Assembly: GCA_963830565.1 (NCBI GenBank)
Contig: CAWHMO010000017.1
Coordinates: 1 to 64,000, forward strand
Reading direction: 5' to 3'
Length of the DNA: 64,000 nucleotides
Source of the DNA: DATFDN01 sp963830565
GTDB taxonomy: Bacteria; Pseudomonadota; Alphaproteobacteria; Acetobacterales; Acetobacteraceae
Position numbers and translations under genes: made by a program. The notes below the pieces were generated by a model. It did not search any database. It was not told the origin of the DNA and saw only the letters and a program-made list of their open reading frames with translations. Shown piece after piece: positions 11,546 through 20,207 of this stretch; positions within the stretch are counted from its first letter, which is position 1; each line of letters begins with the position of its first letter.

Positions 11546-12151
11546 TCAGGCTGCTCCCTTCATGGCGTACTGCAAGCGTTGCAGCCGAGACTTCAACGAC
11601 GTGTCGTAGAGCCGCGCGCCCACGCGCACGACCAGTCCGCCGAGCAGGTCGGGCTCGACCTGCTCGACGATGTTGACGTTGCCGTACCCGGCCTCGATCA
11701 GGCGGGCACGCAGCTGCTGACGCTGCACATTGCTGAGCGGGTGCGCCGAGGCGACGTGAGCGGTGACGACGCCGCGCTTCTGGGCGACCAGCGCGGAAAA
11801 GGCGCCGACGATCTGGCGCAGGCTGCGCAGGCGGCGATTGCTGGCAATGACGCCCACGAAGTCGCGCACCGGCTTGCCGAAGCCTTCCCGCTCCAACACC
11901 GCGAGCGCCGCGGCGCGGGCCTGATGCACGTCGATCAGCGGCGAGCCGAGCAGGCGGCGGAAATCGGCGCTGGCGTCGATCAGCCGGCCGAGCTGTTCCA
12001 TTTCCGTCACGACGCTGTCGAGCGCGTGCGCGTCGGCGGCATAGGCATAGAGGGCAGCGGCGTAGCGGTCGGCGAGGCCACCGCCGGTGGCGATCGTCGT
12101 CGTGCCGGAGCTTGTCGTGCCGCTGGAGGCCACGGATGGATTCCCGACCAT
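11546..12151 (-). CDS. atpH: F1F0 ATP synthase delta subunit
   Basis: A 201-residue delta subunit (OSCP), part of the peripheral stalk. The core begins LADRYAAALYAYAADA and includes the conserved C-terminal pattern VEPDLLGGLVVRVGARLYDTS. About 25 extra Ser/Thr/Gly-rich residues precede the core. This leader is low in complexity, and an internal start is possible. First gene of the operon, so the promoter should lie in 12152-12330. Confidence 0.93.
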   Translation of the reverse strand: MVGNPSVASSGTTSSGTTTIATGGGLADRYAAALYAYAADAHALDSVVTEMEQLGRLIDASADFRRLLGSPLIDVHQARAAALAVLEREGFGKPVRDFVGVIASNRRLRSLRQIVGAFSALVAQKRGVVTAHVASAHPLSNVQRQQLRARLIEAGYGNVNIVEQVEPDLLGGLVVRVGARLYDTSLKSRLQRLQYAMKGAA

Positions 12152-12325
12152 GAGTGAAGCCGCGCGCGGGCGGCGGCACCGGAGGACCGGCGCCCCTCGT
12201 CCGGCGGCGGGCGTCTAGCATGAGGGTGACTGTGAGGCAACACGGGGTGGTCGTCGTGCAACGGTGATCGGTCTAGGCCGGTTGGACGGGTTGATCCCGC
12301 GCCCCGGCAACCTTATTTTGATGCC

Positions 12326-12475
12326 GTGCCAATCAAGCCCCCCCTCCTGCCCGGTTCCTGGAGCCGGTGCGACTATGCCATTGCGGCCGCGTTCGCGGCC
12401 TCGTTGTTGGCACTCGCCCCCGCGCTGGCGGCTCCGCCGCTCCTGGTGGCGTTCTTCCTGCCGCCGAAGGGGTAG
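12326..12475 (+). CDS. Possible 49-residue membrane peptide
   Basis: A short frame beginning with GTG encodes about 49 residues with one long hydrophobic stretch (AIAAAFAASLLALAPALA followed by PPLLVAFFLPPKG). The hydrophobicity is what one would expect from a one- or two-pass membrane peptide. There is no strong ribosome binding site and no family match that I recognise, and GC-rich DNA often yields such frames by chance. Confidence 0.25.
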   Translation: MPIKPPLLPGSWSRCDYAIAAAFAASLLALAPALAAPPLLVAFFLPPKG

Positions 12476-12589
12476 TTGGCACGCCTCCGCAGCCATTTTG
12501 ACGGCGCGAGATCGCCCTCTGGTTCGAATTCAGAAATTTCCCGAAGCGGTCCGACATGGCGGCTCGTGACAGAGCTGTTGGGAACGGAC

Positions 12590-12769
12590 CTATATGTCAC
12601 GGTTGCGGATGCGCTCCCAACCCCAGATCAGCGCAATCATTGCGGCCACGCCGATGACGCCACCACTCACGGCACCAACCAATTCGTCGTGCTGGCCGCC
12701 GATGGCCCAGCCTGCAGCCCCGCCGGCGACGATCAGGATGAGCGGGATCAGACAGCCGACAGCCAGCAT
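12590..12769 (-). CDS. Small two-helix membrane protein
   Basis: A 59-residue protein with two predicted transmembrane helices: MLAVGCLIPLILIVAGGAAG at the N-terminus and VSGGVIGVAAMIALIWGW later, separated by a short polar loop (GGQHDELVG). It ends in the basic tail ERIRNRD. The ATG at 12769 is chosen because GGCGGAGGTCC directly precedes it; a TTG seven codons upstream is the only other candidate. No family is recognised. Confidence 0.5.
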   Translation of the reverse strand: MLAVGCLIPLILIVAGGAAGWAIGGQHDELVGAVSGGVIGVAAMIALIWGWERIRNRDI

Positions 12770-12915
12770 GGACCTCCGCCTTTCGCACAAGGGTGATCAG
12801 CCAGTCCGATTCGATCGCGTTCGCGCTGAGACACAACGCCCCGCTCGCCTTGCGCTTACCCGAACTCGGGCACGATCCGGTAGGCGATTGGCCCAGCATA
12901 CGCGAGGTGACGCAA

Positions 12916-13119
12916 ATGGCGCAGTCCCGGGATGCGTACTGGCGCTTCCACTGTCCTGAATGCGGCTTTGGAGATCGCGAGTTCGGTCACCTGCTCGCGG
13001 CCGACGAGATTCACTGCATCATCTGCATCGAGGAGGACGGCCGCGAAGTCACCCTCCATCGTTGGCTGACGGAGGAGACGGATCAGGCGCGCTTGCGCGG
13101 TGCCTTCGTCGCGGCCTGA
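12916..13119 (+). CDS. Small zinc-ribbon-like protein
   Basis: A 67-residue protein with two cysteine pairs: FHCPECGFGD near residue 13 and IHCIICIEED near residue 37. Four cysteines as CxxC ... CxxC point to a small zinc ribbon. ATG 12916 is preferred because GAGGTGA lies just upstream and the zinc ribbon begins right after it; the frame is open further upstream. No paralog or partner is suggested by the neighbours. Confidence 0.5.
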   Translation: MAQSRDAYWRFHCPECGFGDREFGHLLAADEIHCIICIEEDGREVTLHRWLTEETDQARLRGAFVAA

Positions 13120-13387
13120 GCGCCCGCGCCCGCACGCTTCTTCGGATCCCTGTCGGCGGCCCTAGTGGGGATGCCAGTTGCGGTCGAACAGGCTCGGCCA
13201 GCCGGACGCGGCCGCCCCAAGCACCCGGCTCTGCCAGCAGCAGCGCCACCAACAGTGCGGCGAGCACGCCGGGCCCGATCTCGGCCGTGCTCGCGCAGCG
13301 CGAAAACCGGGGCCGGATGTCTCACCTTGCCCGACGGCCTGCCGGCACGCATGTTCGCGGCCGGCGCGCCGCCGCCAGGAGCCCGCA

Positions 13388-14593
13388 ATGCCCGATCCCA
13401 CCGGCCCCCTGAAGGGCCTCCGCGTGTTCGACCTCACCCGCGTGCTGGCCGGACCGACCTGCGTGCAGATGCTCGCCGATCTCGGCGCCGACGTGGTCAA
13501 GATCGAACGGCCAGGCGCCGGCGACGACACGCGCGGCTTCGCGCCGCCCTTCATGCCGGGAACGAAGGAGAGCGCCTACTTCGTCGGCGTGAACCGCAAC
13601 AAGCGCTCGGTGACGCTGGATGTCGCCAAGCCCGAGGGTCAGGAGATCGCGCGACGCCTGATCGCCGAGTCCGACATCCTGGTGGAGAACTTCAAGGTCG
13701 GCGCGCTGGACAAATACGGGCTCGGCTACGCCCAGCTCCGCCCCCAATTCCCGCGCCTGATCTACTGTTCGATCACCGGCTTCGGCCAGACCGGGCCGTA
13801 TGCGCCGCGTCCCGGCTATGACAGCCTGGTCCAGGCGATGGGCGGGGTGATGAGCCTGACCGGCGAGCCCGAGGGACTGCCGCAGAAGGTGGGCGTGCCG
13901 GTGGCCGACCTGTTCGCCGGGCTTTATGGCTGCATCGGCGTGCTCGCCGCACTGCGGCACCGCGACGCGACCGGGGAGGGCCAGCAGATCGACATCGGGA
14001 TGCTGGACACGCATGTCGCCTGGCTCGCCAATCAGGGCATGAACTATCTCGCGACGGGCGAGAACCCCGTGCGGCTCGGCAACCAGCATCCGAACATCGT
14101 GCCCTATCAGGTGTTCCCGACTGCGGACGGGCACATGGTGCTGTCGGTCGGCAACGACCCGACCTTCAGGCGGTTCTGCGAGAGCTTCGACCTCGCGCAT
14201 CTGCTCGACGACCCGCGCTTCGCCACCAACGCCGCGCGCGTCGAGAACCGCCAGCATGTCACCGACACGCTGGCGCCGGTGATGCGCCAGCATCCGACGG
14301 GCTGGTGGGTCGAGCGGCTGGAGGCGCTGAAGATCGGCTGCGGGCCGATCAACAAGCTCTCCGAGGTGTTCGCCGACCCGCAGGTGCGGGCACGCGGCAC
14401 GGTGGTGGATATGGCGCATGGCTCGGGGCAGACGGTGCAGGTGATCGCCAACCCGGTGCGCCTGTCGGCGACCCCGGCCGACTACCGCCTGCCTCCGCCG
14501 CTGTTGGGCGAGCATACCGAGGAGGTGCTGTCGGGCCGCCTCGGCTTTTCGCCGGCGGCGATCAGCGGGCTGCGCGAGAAGGGGGTGATCTGA
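13388..14593 (+). CDS. CaiB/BaiF-family (class III) CoA-transferase
   Basis: A complete 401-residue class III CoA-transferase that moves CoA between carboxylic acids. It opens GPLKGLRVFDLTRVLAGP and contains LGADVVKIERPGAGDDTR, the catalytic-Asp region GQQIDIGMLDTHVAWLAN near residue 200, and GCGPINKLSEVFADPQV. ATG 13388 begins where homology begins. Many relatives are annotated as formyl-CoA or succinyl-CoA transferases; the exact acyl pair is not deducible. It stands alone, with no catabolic partner adjacent. Confidence 0.88.
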   Translation: MPDPTGPLKGLRVFDLTRVLAGPTCVQMLADLGADVVKIERPGAGDDTRGFAPPFMPGTKESAYFVGVNRNKRSVTLDVAKPEGQEIARRLIAESDILVENFKVGALDKYGLGYAQLRPQFPRLIYCSITGFGQTGPYAPRPGYDSLVQAMGGVMSLTGEPEGLPQKVGVPVADLFAGLYGCIGVLAALRHRDATGEGQQIDIGMLDTHVAWLANQGMNYLATGENPVRLGNQHPNIVPYQVFPTADGHMVLSVGNDPTFRRFCESFDLAHLLDDPRFATNAARVENRQHVTDTLAPVMRQHPTGWWVERLEALKIGCGPINKLSEVFADPQVRARGTVVDMAHGSGQTVQVIANPVRLSATPADYRLPPPLLGEHTEEVLSGRLGFSPAAISGLREKGVI

Positions 14594-14666
14594 GGGCGTT
14601 TACGGAATCGCCACCAATGGACGGGTAGAGTCGGGCCTCTGTCCAGGAACACGACCGGAGAGGACC

Positions 14667-15068
14667 ATGCGCCTAGCCCTGCCGCTCGCCGCCTTCGCGC
14701 TGCTCGCCATCCCGGCGGCGGCGCAGACCACGCCAAACGCGCCGATCCCCCAGGCGTCGACCGTCGCGCCGGCCCAGACGCCGACCCCCGCGGCGGCGAC
14801 GCCGGACGCCGCTCCGCGCCACGGCCATGCACGGAAGGGATATCTGTCGCTCGACAAGCGATTCCAGATGGCGAACAGCACCCATGATGGGCACCTGACG
14901 CTCGACCAGGCCCGCTCGGCCGAGGTGATGCATACGGTCGCCGAGAATTTCGATTCGATCGATAAAGACCACAAGGGCTACGTGACCGAGGACGACATCC
15001 GCGCCTGGTACAAGGGCCGCCGGGCAGCCAGGAGGCATGGCGGGGAGAGCGCGGCGACAAAGAGCTGA
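14667..15068 (+). CDS. Secreted EF-hand protein
   Basis: A 133-residue exported protein: signal peptide with AIPAAAQ cleavage-like site near residue 20, a Pro/Ala/Thr-rich linker, then a pair of EF-hand-like motifs. The second, FDSIDKDHKGYVTEDDI, has a canonical calcium loop (D-x-D-x-K/G-x-V-x-x-x-D). The first (ANSTHDGHLTLDQA) is imperfect. Such small periplasmic EF-hand proteins are common in alphaproteobacteria and have no fixed role. GGAGAGGACC precedes the ATG. Confidence 0.75.
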   Translation: MRLALPLAAFALLAIPAAAQTTPNAPIPQASTVAPAQTPTPAAATPDAAPRHGHARKGYLSLDKRFQMANSTHDGHLTLDQARSAEVMHTVAENFDSIDKDHKGYVTEDDIRAWYKGRRAARRHGGESAATKS

Positions 15069-15094
15069 ACCGGCTACCGCCGGGCTGCGGCTCG

Positions 15095-15133
15095 GCCCCT
15101 CACCCGGGCCTCTCCCGCAAGCGGGCGAGGGCC
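15095..15133. repeat. Palindromic repeat, type 1
   Basis: A copy of the CCTCTCCCGCAAGCGGG palindrome lies 27 bases after the EF-hand gene stop and may also act as its transcript end. Confidence 0.7.
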
Positions 15134-15245
15134 GCTGAACGGATGCGCGGACCTCGCCCACAGGGCCCCGTTTCCCGTCGGAAGGAGTTGGCCCGAACTT
15201 GCATGGGGATTTTGGCGTCAAGCTGATTTTTCGCCGGCGATCTCT

Positions 15246-15636
15246 TTACACAATCCCGACGTGAGCGGCACCGAGACGCTCGCCGACTAGGCTCTCGCGC
15301 TCGCGGCTCGGACTCTTGGCCCCCTCTTCATCGATCGAGGGCACCGCAACTATGCTGCGGTGCCCTCGCTCGCCGCGCAACGCGCGAGCTTTCGACCTCG
15401 TGTGCGCGCGACCACCGCGCCAGCCAGAAATCGTCACGGCCTGCCTCGACGGCTACGACAGTGCGTGCAACCGTTCGCCCACTTTTGGTTGCCTTGTCCC
15501 GCCACCGCTGTAGGAGCCGAAGCAGCGCCGGCTCGTCCGCGTCGAGCTGCTTCAGTGGCTGCCAACCTCGCCGGGCGCCCCCATAGCTTCCAACGATCTG
15601 ACTATTCCAGTTAAGTTCCGCATGGTCGCCCAGCAA
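15246..15636 (-). pseudogene. IS110-family transposase relic
   Basis: Two pieces of an IS110-type transposase lie in different minus-strand frames. The first piece (from 15636) has QPLKQLDADEPALLRLLQRW and VVAVEAGRDDFWLARW, typical of the N-terminal region. The second reads SIVAVPSIDEEGAKSPSRER then ESLVGERLG, which in intact elements comes after an SREHRRAKTDRLD region that is missing here. A frameshift and an internal deletion are therefore needed and the C-terminal half is gone. A 12-bp hairpin (GAGGGCACCGCA and complement, 15336-15366) sits at the break. Confidence 0.7.
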
Positions 15637-15686
15637 GATAACGGTCTATCCAGTCGTCCCGACACTTTGGATTGCGAGTTTTGAGG

Positions 15687-16583
15687 ATGCGTGATTCACT
15701 CACCGGCACGCTACCCCTCCGCGCCCGCCTGCGCGAACGCGGCCTCGACGGCGCGACCCTGCTCGTGCTGCCGGCCATCCTGTTCGTGCTCGGCCTGTTC
15801 GTCTATCCGTTCCTCTACGGCCTATATATTTCCTTCACCCCGAAGCAAGGCGGCGGTGCGCTCGCCAATTACGCGCGTTTCTTCGCCGACCCGTTCCTGT
15901 ACGATACGATCGGCACCACCCTCCTGATCGCCGTGCCCGTTACCCTGGTGAACGTCGCCGCCGCCGTTCCCGTCGCGCTGCGCGTCCGGCTGACGCGTCA
16001 CCAGCGCCTGCTGAGCGCCATCCTGGTCGTGCCGATCACGCTCGGGACGGTGCTGGTCGCCGAGGGCCTGCTCACCTATCTCGGCCCGCGCGGCTGGGTG
16101 AACCGAGTGCTGATCGCGGTCGGCCTGGCCGCGCACCCGGTCCGTTTCCTGCACAACTACTGTGGCGTGTTCCTTTCGCTGCTCATCACCGGTTTCCCGT
16201 TCACCTTCCTGCTCGTGCTCTCCTACATCAGCGGCATCGACCCCGCGCTCGAGCAGGCGGGCGCGGTGCTTGGCGCGCGGGCGCGCGGGCGCTTCGCGCG
16301 CATCCTGCTGCCGTTGCTGGTGCCCGGCCTTACCATCACGCTCGCCCTGTCCTTCGTGCAGGCCTTCTCGGTGTTCCCCTCCGCGGTGCTGCTCGGCGCC
16401 CCGGCCGGACCGACGCGCGTCATCTCCATCGCCGCCTATCAGGCCGCGTTCGAGCAGTACGACTATTCCATGGCCTCGGCGATCGCCATGCTGATGGCCG
16501 GCGTGCAGATCCTGATCGTGATTGTGCTGCTGACGCTGCGCGGCCTCGTCTATCGCGGCCCCGCCGCGAGCGGGAAGGGCTGA
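15687..16583 (+). CDS. ABC transporter inner-membrane permease (PotB-like)
   Basis: A 298-residue permease of the binding-protein-dependent type with about six hydrophobic helices. The EAA-like loop that contacts the ATPase is seen as LEQAGAVLGARARGRFARIL. Sequence style resembles spermidine/putrescine- or iron-type permeases. The start is taken at ATG 15687 rather than the TTG 15 bases upstream. It is followed after 4 bases by a second permease, but no ATPase or binding protein is encoded nearby, so the substrate is unknown. Confidence 0.8.
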   Translation: MRDSLTGTLPLRARLRERGLDGATLLVLPAILFVLGLFVYPFLYGLYISFTPKQGGGALANYARFFADPFLYDTIGTTLLIAVPVTLVNVAAAVPVALRVRLTRHQRLLSAILVVPITLGTVLVAEGLLTYLGPRGWVNRVLIAVGLAAHPVRFLHNYCGVFLSLLITGFPFTFLLVLSYISGIDPALEQAGAVLGARARGRFARILLPLLVPGLTITLALSFVQAFSVFPSAVLLGAPAGPTRVISIAAYQAAFEQYDYSMASAIAMLMAGVQILIVIVLLTLRGLVYRGPAASGKG

Positions 16584-16587
16584 GGTT

Positions 16588-17418
16588 ATGCGGCGCGAGA
16601 CCACGCTCGGCGCCCGTGCCTGGGCGCTCGCCGTCTGGGCGCTCACTGGGTTCTTCGTGCTGAACCTGTTCGCCATGATCGCGAGCGTGGTCGTGAATTC
16701 CTTCGGCACGCGCTGGTTCGCGACCTGGCTGCCTTCCGGCTACACGACGCGCTGGTACAGTCTCGTCTGGAACGAGTTCCAGCTACCCGATGTGCTGATC
16801 GTCACCGCCGAGGTGGTAGCCGTGGTGGTCGTGCTCGCCGGCCTGCTCGGCGTGCCGGCGGCCTATGCGATGGCGCGGCGCGAGTTCCCCGGCAAACGGG
16901 CTTCCATGCTGCTGTTTCTGCTGCCGCTGCTGGTTCCGCCCTTCACCTACGGCATCCCGCTCGCCACCGTGCTCTATCAGGCACACTTGGCCGGCACGAT
17001 CTGGGGCGTCATCCTGGCAAACCTGGTGCCCACCGTGCCGTTCGTCATCCTCATCATGATCCCGTTCATCGAGCAGATCGACCCGCGCATGGAAGCCGCC
17101 GCTCGCGTGTTCGGCGCCGGCACGTTGCGGCTGTTCACGCGCATCCTGCTGCCGCTGCTGGCGCCGGGCATCCTGTCCGCCCTGCTGCTCGTGCTGGTTC
17201 GCACGATCGCGATGTTCGAGCTGACCTTCCTCACCGCCGGCCAGACCAGCCAGACCCTGGTGGTGGCGCTCTATTACGCCGTGTTCTCCGCTGGCGTCCG
17301 CCCCGGCCAGTCGATCGACGCCATGGCGGTGGTGTACATGGCCTCGACGCTGCTCGTGCTCCTGGTGACGCTGCGCTTCGTCAGCCCGACGCAGATCGTG
17401 GCGCGGGCGCGGCGTTGA
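16588..17418 (+). CDS. ABC transporter inner-membrane permease (PotC-like)
   Basis: The 276-residue partner permease, also with about six membrane helices. The ATPase-contact loop is MEAAARVFGAGTLRLFTRILLP split by the usual glycine. With its upstream neighbour it should form the heterodimeric channel of one importer. Its TGA overlaps the TTG start of the next gene. Confidence 0.8.
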   Translation: MRRETTLGARAWALAVWALTGFFVLNLFAMIASVVVNSFGTRWFATWLPSGYTTRWYSLVWNEFQLPDVLIVTAEVVAVVVVLAGLLGVPAAYAMARREFPGKRASMLLFLLPLLVPPFTYGIPLATVLYQAHLAGTIWGVILANLVPTVPFVILIMIPFIEQIDPRMEAAARVFGAGTLRLFTRILLPLLAPGILSALLLVLVRTIAMFELTFLTAGQTSQTLVVALYYAVFSAGVRPGQSIDAMAVVYMASTLLVLLVTLRFVSPTQIVARARR

Positions 17419-18071
17419 ACCGCCAGGACGGCATCCTCGGCCTGCTGTCGGTCGCCGCCGGCGGCATCGACGCGCTGAGCTTCTTCGCGCTCGGCGCCTT
17501 CACCTCGGCGATGAGCGGCAACACCATCCTGTTCGGACTGGCGCTCGCCCAAGGCAAGCTGAGGGCGGCGTCAAGCTCGCTGCTGGCGTTCACCGGCTAT
17601 GTCCTCGGCGTCGCCGCGGCGACGCCGCTGGGAGTTTCCGCGGCGCGCCCCAAGCCCTCGCGCGCCCTGCGTCGTGCGCTGCTCGTCGAGGCGGCGCTGC
17701 TGGCCGCCTTCGCCGCGCTGTGGGCGGCGCGCGTGGAGATACCCGTCCCGCCGATGCTCCAACGCGGATTGCTCCTGCTCGCCGGCACCGCCATGGGCCT
17801 GCAGTCGGCGACGGCGCGCAAGATCAACGCTCCCGGCATTAACACGGTGGTTTTCACGAGCACGCTCACCGCGATCGTCGGCGCGCTGGCCGACGCCGCC
17901 CTGCGCTGGCCGCCGCGCCGGGTGCAACCCGAGACCTGGCGGCAGATCGCCGCCTTCGTGCTGTACCTGGCGGGCGCCGCGGGCGTGGGCAGGCTTGCCC
18001 TGCAGGACGTGACCCTCGCCGCGGTACCGCCGTTCGCGTGCGTGCTGCTCGCCCTGATCTTGATCGACTAG
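17415..18071 (+). CDS. DUF1275 (YoaK-family) membrane protein
   Basis: A 218-residue hydrophobic protein of the DUF1275 family. It opens with GGIDALSFFALGAFTSAMSGNT, matching the family's conserved start, and later has GLQSATARKINAPGINTVVFTST in two stretches. About six membrane helices. It begins with TTG overlapping the permease stop (TTGA), so it is probably co-transcribed with the two permeases. Function unknown for the family. Confidence 0.85.
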   Translation: MNRQDGILGLLSVAAGGIDALSFFALGAFTSAMSGNTILFGLALAQGKLRAASSSLLAFTGYVLGVAAATPLGVSAARPKPSRALRRALLVEAALLAAFAALWAARVEIPVPPMLQRGLLLLAGTAMGLQSATARKINAPGINTVVFTSTLTAIVGALADAALRWPPRRVQPETWRQIAAFVLYLAGAAGVGRLALQDVTLAAVPPFACVLLALILID

Positions 18072-18226
18072 CCCGAACCTCCGACCCTCATGAGGGCAAC
18101 AGGCGCAAAACCCCGGGCGGTCACGGTGATCGGCAGCGCAGGCTGACGAGGCCCGGGAGGAGCGGAGGAGCTGGCAGCCGGGGACGGCGCGCTTGCCACG
18201 TGGCGCCAAGCGCCTTCGTGAGCGCG

Positions 18227-18334
18227 GCTCCAGTTCCATCAGCGCTGGGCGGCGAAGCCGATCATCGCGCGCGGCACGCGCGCATCCGAGCCTTTCGCCA
18301 GCAGCTCGCGCGGCGCAGTCTCTTGGTGGGTCAT
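18227..18334 (-). pseudogene. IS256-family transposase 5' relic
   Basis: A minus-strand fragment beginning with ATG reads MTHQETAPRELLAKGSDA then MIGFAAQR, immediately followed in the next frame by LMELE. This matches the N-terminus of IS256-type transposases, which run (...)LREMIGFAAQRLMELEVE. A one-base deletion breaks the frame and the remaining ~350 residues are not present. The rest of the 18072-18472 spacer shows no gene. Confidence 0.6.
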
Positions 18335-18472
18335 CGTGGTGGTGGTCCTCGGGTCGGGGTTGAGCCTCAGCAACCCAACCCTACCCAGGTCCGCCGCGGT
18401 GGCCGCCTTCTACACCACCGGCTGGGGCGACCTGCGCCGCCCGGCGTACGGCCGCAGCAAGGGAGAAGCGAG

Positions 18473-19384
18473 ATGGCCAGCAGGCAAAGCGAAGAACTCA
18501 AGACCCTGTATCGCTCCTGGATCGCCGCGTTTGGCGCAAACCCGGAGATGCCGCTTGACGAGATGCGGCGCATGTTCGAGCACTGGGGCGACGTGACCGC
18601 CGAGCCGGGCGGCGTCGATTACGTCGAGGTGGACGCGGGCGGGGTGCCGGCGCTTTGGGCGACGCCGAAGGGGGCGCGCGAGGACCGGGTGCTGCTCTGC
18701 GCGCATGGCGGCGGCTATGTCACCGGCTCGATGCACACGCACCGCAAGGTCTACGGCCATTTCGCGAAGGCGATCGGCTGCCGCGCGCTCATCGTGCATT
18801 ACGCCCGCGCACCGGAGAGCGTCCATCCGGGCCCGGTGGATGACATGGTCAAGGCCTATGCCTGGCTGCTGCGGCAGGGCATCCGTCCCAACCACGTCGC
18901 GCTCGTGGGCAACTCCGCGGGCGGCGCGCTCGCGATCACCACGATGCTGCGCGCGCGCGAGAAGGGCCTGCCGCTTCCCGCCGCCGCGATGCCGCTCTCG
19001 CCGTGGCTCGACATGGAAGCGAAGGGCGGCACATTCCAATCGAACGCGGAGCGGGACGTGCTCGTCTCCGCGCCGGTCATCCAGATGATGGCGAGCACCT
19101 TCCTCGGCCCGGAAGGCGATCCGAAGCACCCGCTTGCCAATCCGCTGCACGCCGACCTCGCGGGCCTGCCGCCGCTGTTCATCCAGGCGGGGGGTGACGA
19201 GACCCTGCTCGACGACAGTCGCGCGCTCGCCGCCGCCGCGCGCCGCGCCGGGGTGGACGTCACGCTCGAGGAGGAACCCGAGATGCAGCACGTCTATCAC
19301 TTCCTCGCCGGCGTCGCACCGGAGGCGGATGCGGCGATCGGGCGGCTCGCTAAATGGGTGCGGCCGAAGCTCGGCCTGGACTGA
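18473..19384 (+). CDS. Alpha/beta hydrolase, hormone-sensitive-lipase family
   Basis: A 303-residue esterase-type alpha/beta hydrolase. The oxyanion motif HGGGYVTGS, nucleophile elbow GNSAGGAL, and late Asp/His region (GGDETLLDDSR ... MQHVYHF) form a complete catalytic triad. The length and motifs match HSL-family carboxylesterases such as epsilon-lactone hydrolases. GGGAGAAGCGAG precedes the ATG. No pathway partner is next to it. Confidence 0.85.
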   Translation: MASRQSEELKTLYRSWIAAFGANPEMPLDEMRRMFEHWGDVTAEPGGVDYVEVDAGGVPALWATPKGAREDRVLLCAHGGGYVTGSMHTHRKVYGHFAKAIGCRALIVHYARAPESVHPGPVDDMVKAYAWLLRQGIRPNHVALVGNSAGGALAITTMLRAREKGLPLPAAAMPLSPWLDMEAKGGTFQSNAERDVLVSAPVIQMMASTFLGPEGDPKHPLANPLHADLAGLPPLFIQAGGDETLLDDSRALAAAARRAGVDVTLEEEPEMQHVYHFLAGVAPEADAAIGRLAKWVRPKLGLD

Positions 19385-19436
19385 GGGCCGGCGGTCCATC
19401 GCTCCGACCCGCTCCCGCAAGGGGCGTCACTTGTGT

Positions 19437-19522
19437 CGTCATGCCCGTGCTTGTCACGGGCATCTACGCCTTTATGGCGGCAAGGGAAGGCGTGGATGCT
19501 CGCGACGAGCGCGAGCATGACG
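19437..19522. repeat. Paired palindromic repeat, type 2
   Basis: A BIME-like pair: CGTCATGCCCGTGCTTGTCA at the left and GCGAGCATGACG at the right, with inner ACGCC/GGCGT arms. It fills the spacer between the esterase gene and pqiC, which converge here. Confidence 0.8.
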
Positions 19523-19629
19523 TGGAAAGTGTCCGCAAGCGCCGGCCCGTCCTCGAACCGGTCAGCCGTGCGTCAAGCCCGCGCAGGAAGATCGAGCCTC
19601 CTATACAAGAGTGAGCCGCTCGCGCCCCC

Positions 19630-20196
19630 CTACGACACCGTCGAGGCGATCCGGTCTGCAAGCGTGCCCAGCGCACGGCTCATCGCCGGCACCACCGCAC
19701 GCGGGGTGCCCGCGCCGGCGTTGACCTCGATCTGCTCCCGATGCGGTCTGCCGGTCGGCGTCTCGCCGGAGCGGGCAAGGAGCCACGAGGCGCGCAGCAC
19801 GACATGTCCGGCGCTGTCGCCCCCGAACTGATCGATCGACACGGTCAGGATGCGCAGCCCGCGTGCCGGGGCCGGGTCGCCCGGCGCCAGCACCGATCCG
19901 GGGGGCAGACGTGCGCTCAGATCATCCGACAGAGCACGACGAATGAGCTGGCGCAATGGCGCTCCCCAGACGCTGTTGCTCGACACGCTCAACCGATCCC
20001 CTGGTGCCACGAGAACGATTGCGTCGCGGTCGATCGTGGCCGGCACGGAAACCTCTCCGACTTCGAGCGGCGGGTGGACCGGCGAGCCGACCGCCATGCG
20101 CGCGGGCGGGACCGCGGAGAGCGTGTAGGTGTCGGTCTGGGCACTGGCGCAAGCGGCCAGAAGCAGCGCCAAAAGCAGCGATGCCGGAAAGCGCAT
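19630..20196 (-). CDS. pqiC: PqiC-like outer-membrane lipoprotein
   Basis: A 188-residue lipoprotein of the PqiC/ABC-type transport auxiliary family. The signal ends in LLLAACAS, a good lipobox with the acylated Cys at position 16. The body TYTLSAVPPAR ... LEVGEVSVPATIDRDAIV matches the family. In E. coli PqiC anchors the PqiB tunnel to the outer membrane. It follows pqiB by 11 bases on the same strand. Confidence 0.85.
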   Translation of the reverse strand: MRFPASLLLALLLAACASAQTDTYTLSAVPPARMAVGSPVHPPLEVGEVSVPATIDRDAIVLVAPGDRLSVSSNSVWGAPLRQLIRRALSDDLSARLPPGSVLAPGDPAPARGLRILTVSIDQFGGDSAGHVVLRASWLLARSGETPTGRPHREQIEVNAGAGTPRAVVPAMSRALGTLADRIASTVS

Positions 20197-20207
20197 TCCG
20201 TTTTCCT

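Noticed and set aside
12215..12496. Minus-strand 93-codon frame upstream of atpH
   Set aside because: Arg/Gln/Gly-rich, no hydrophobic core or start signal; probably a shadow of the atpH promoter region.
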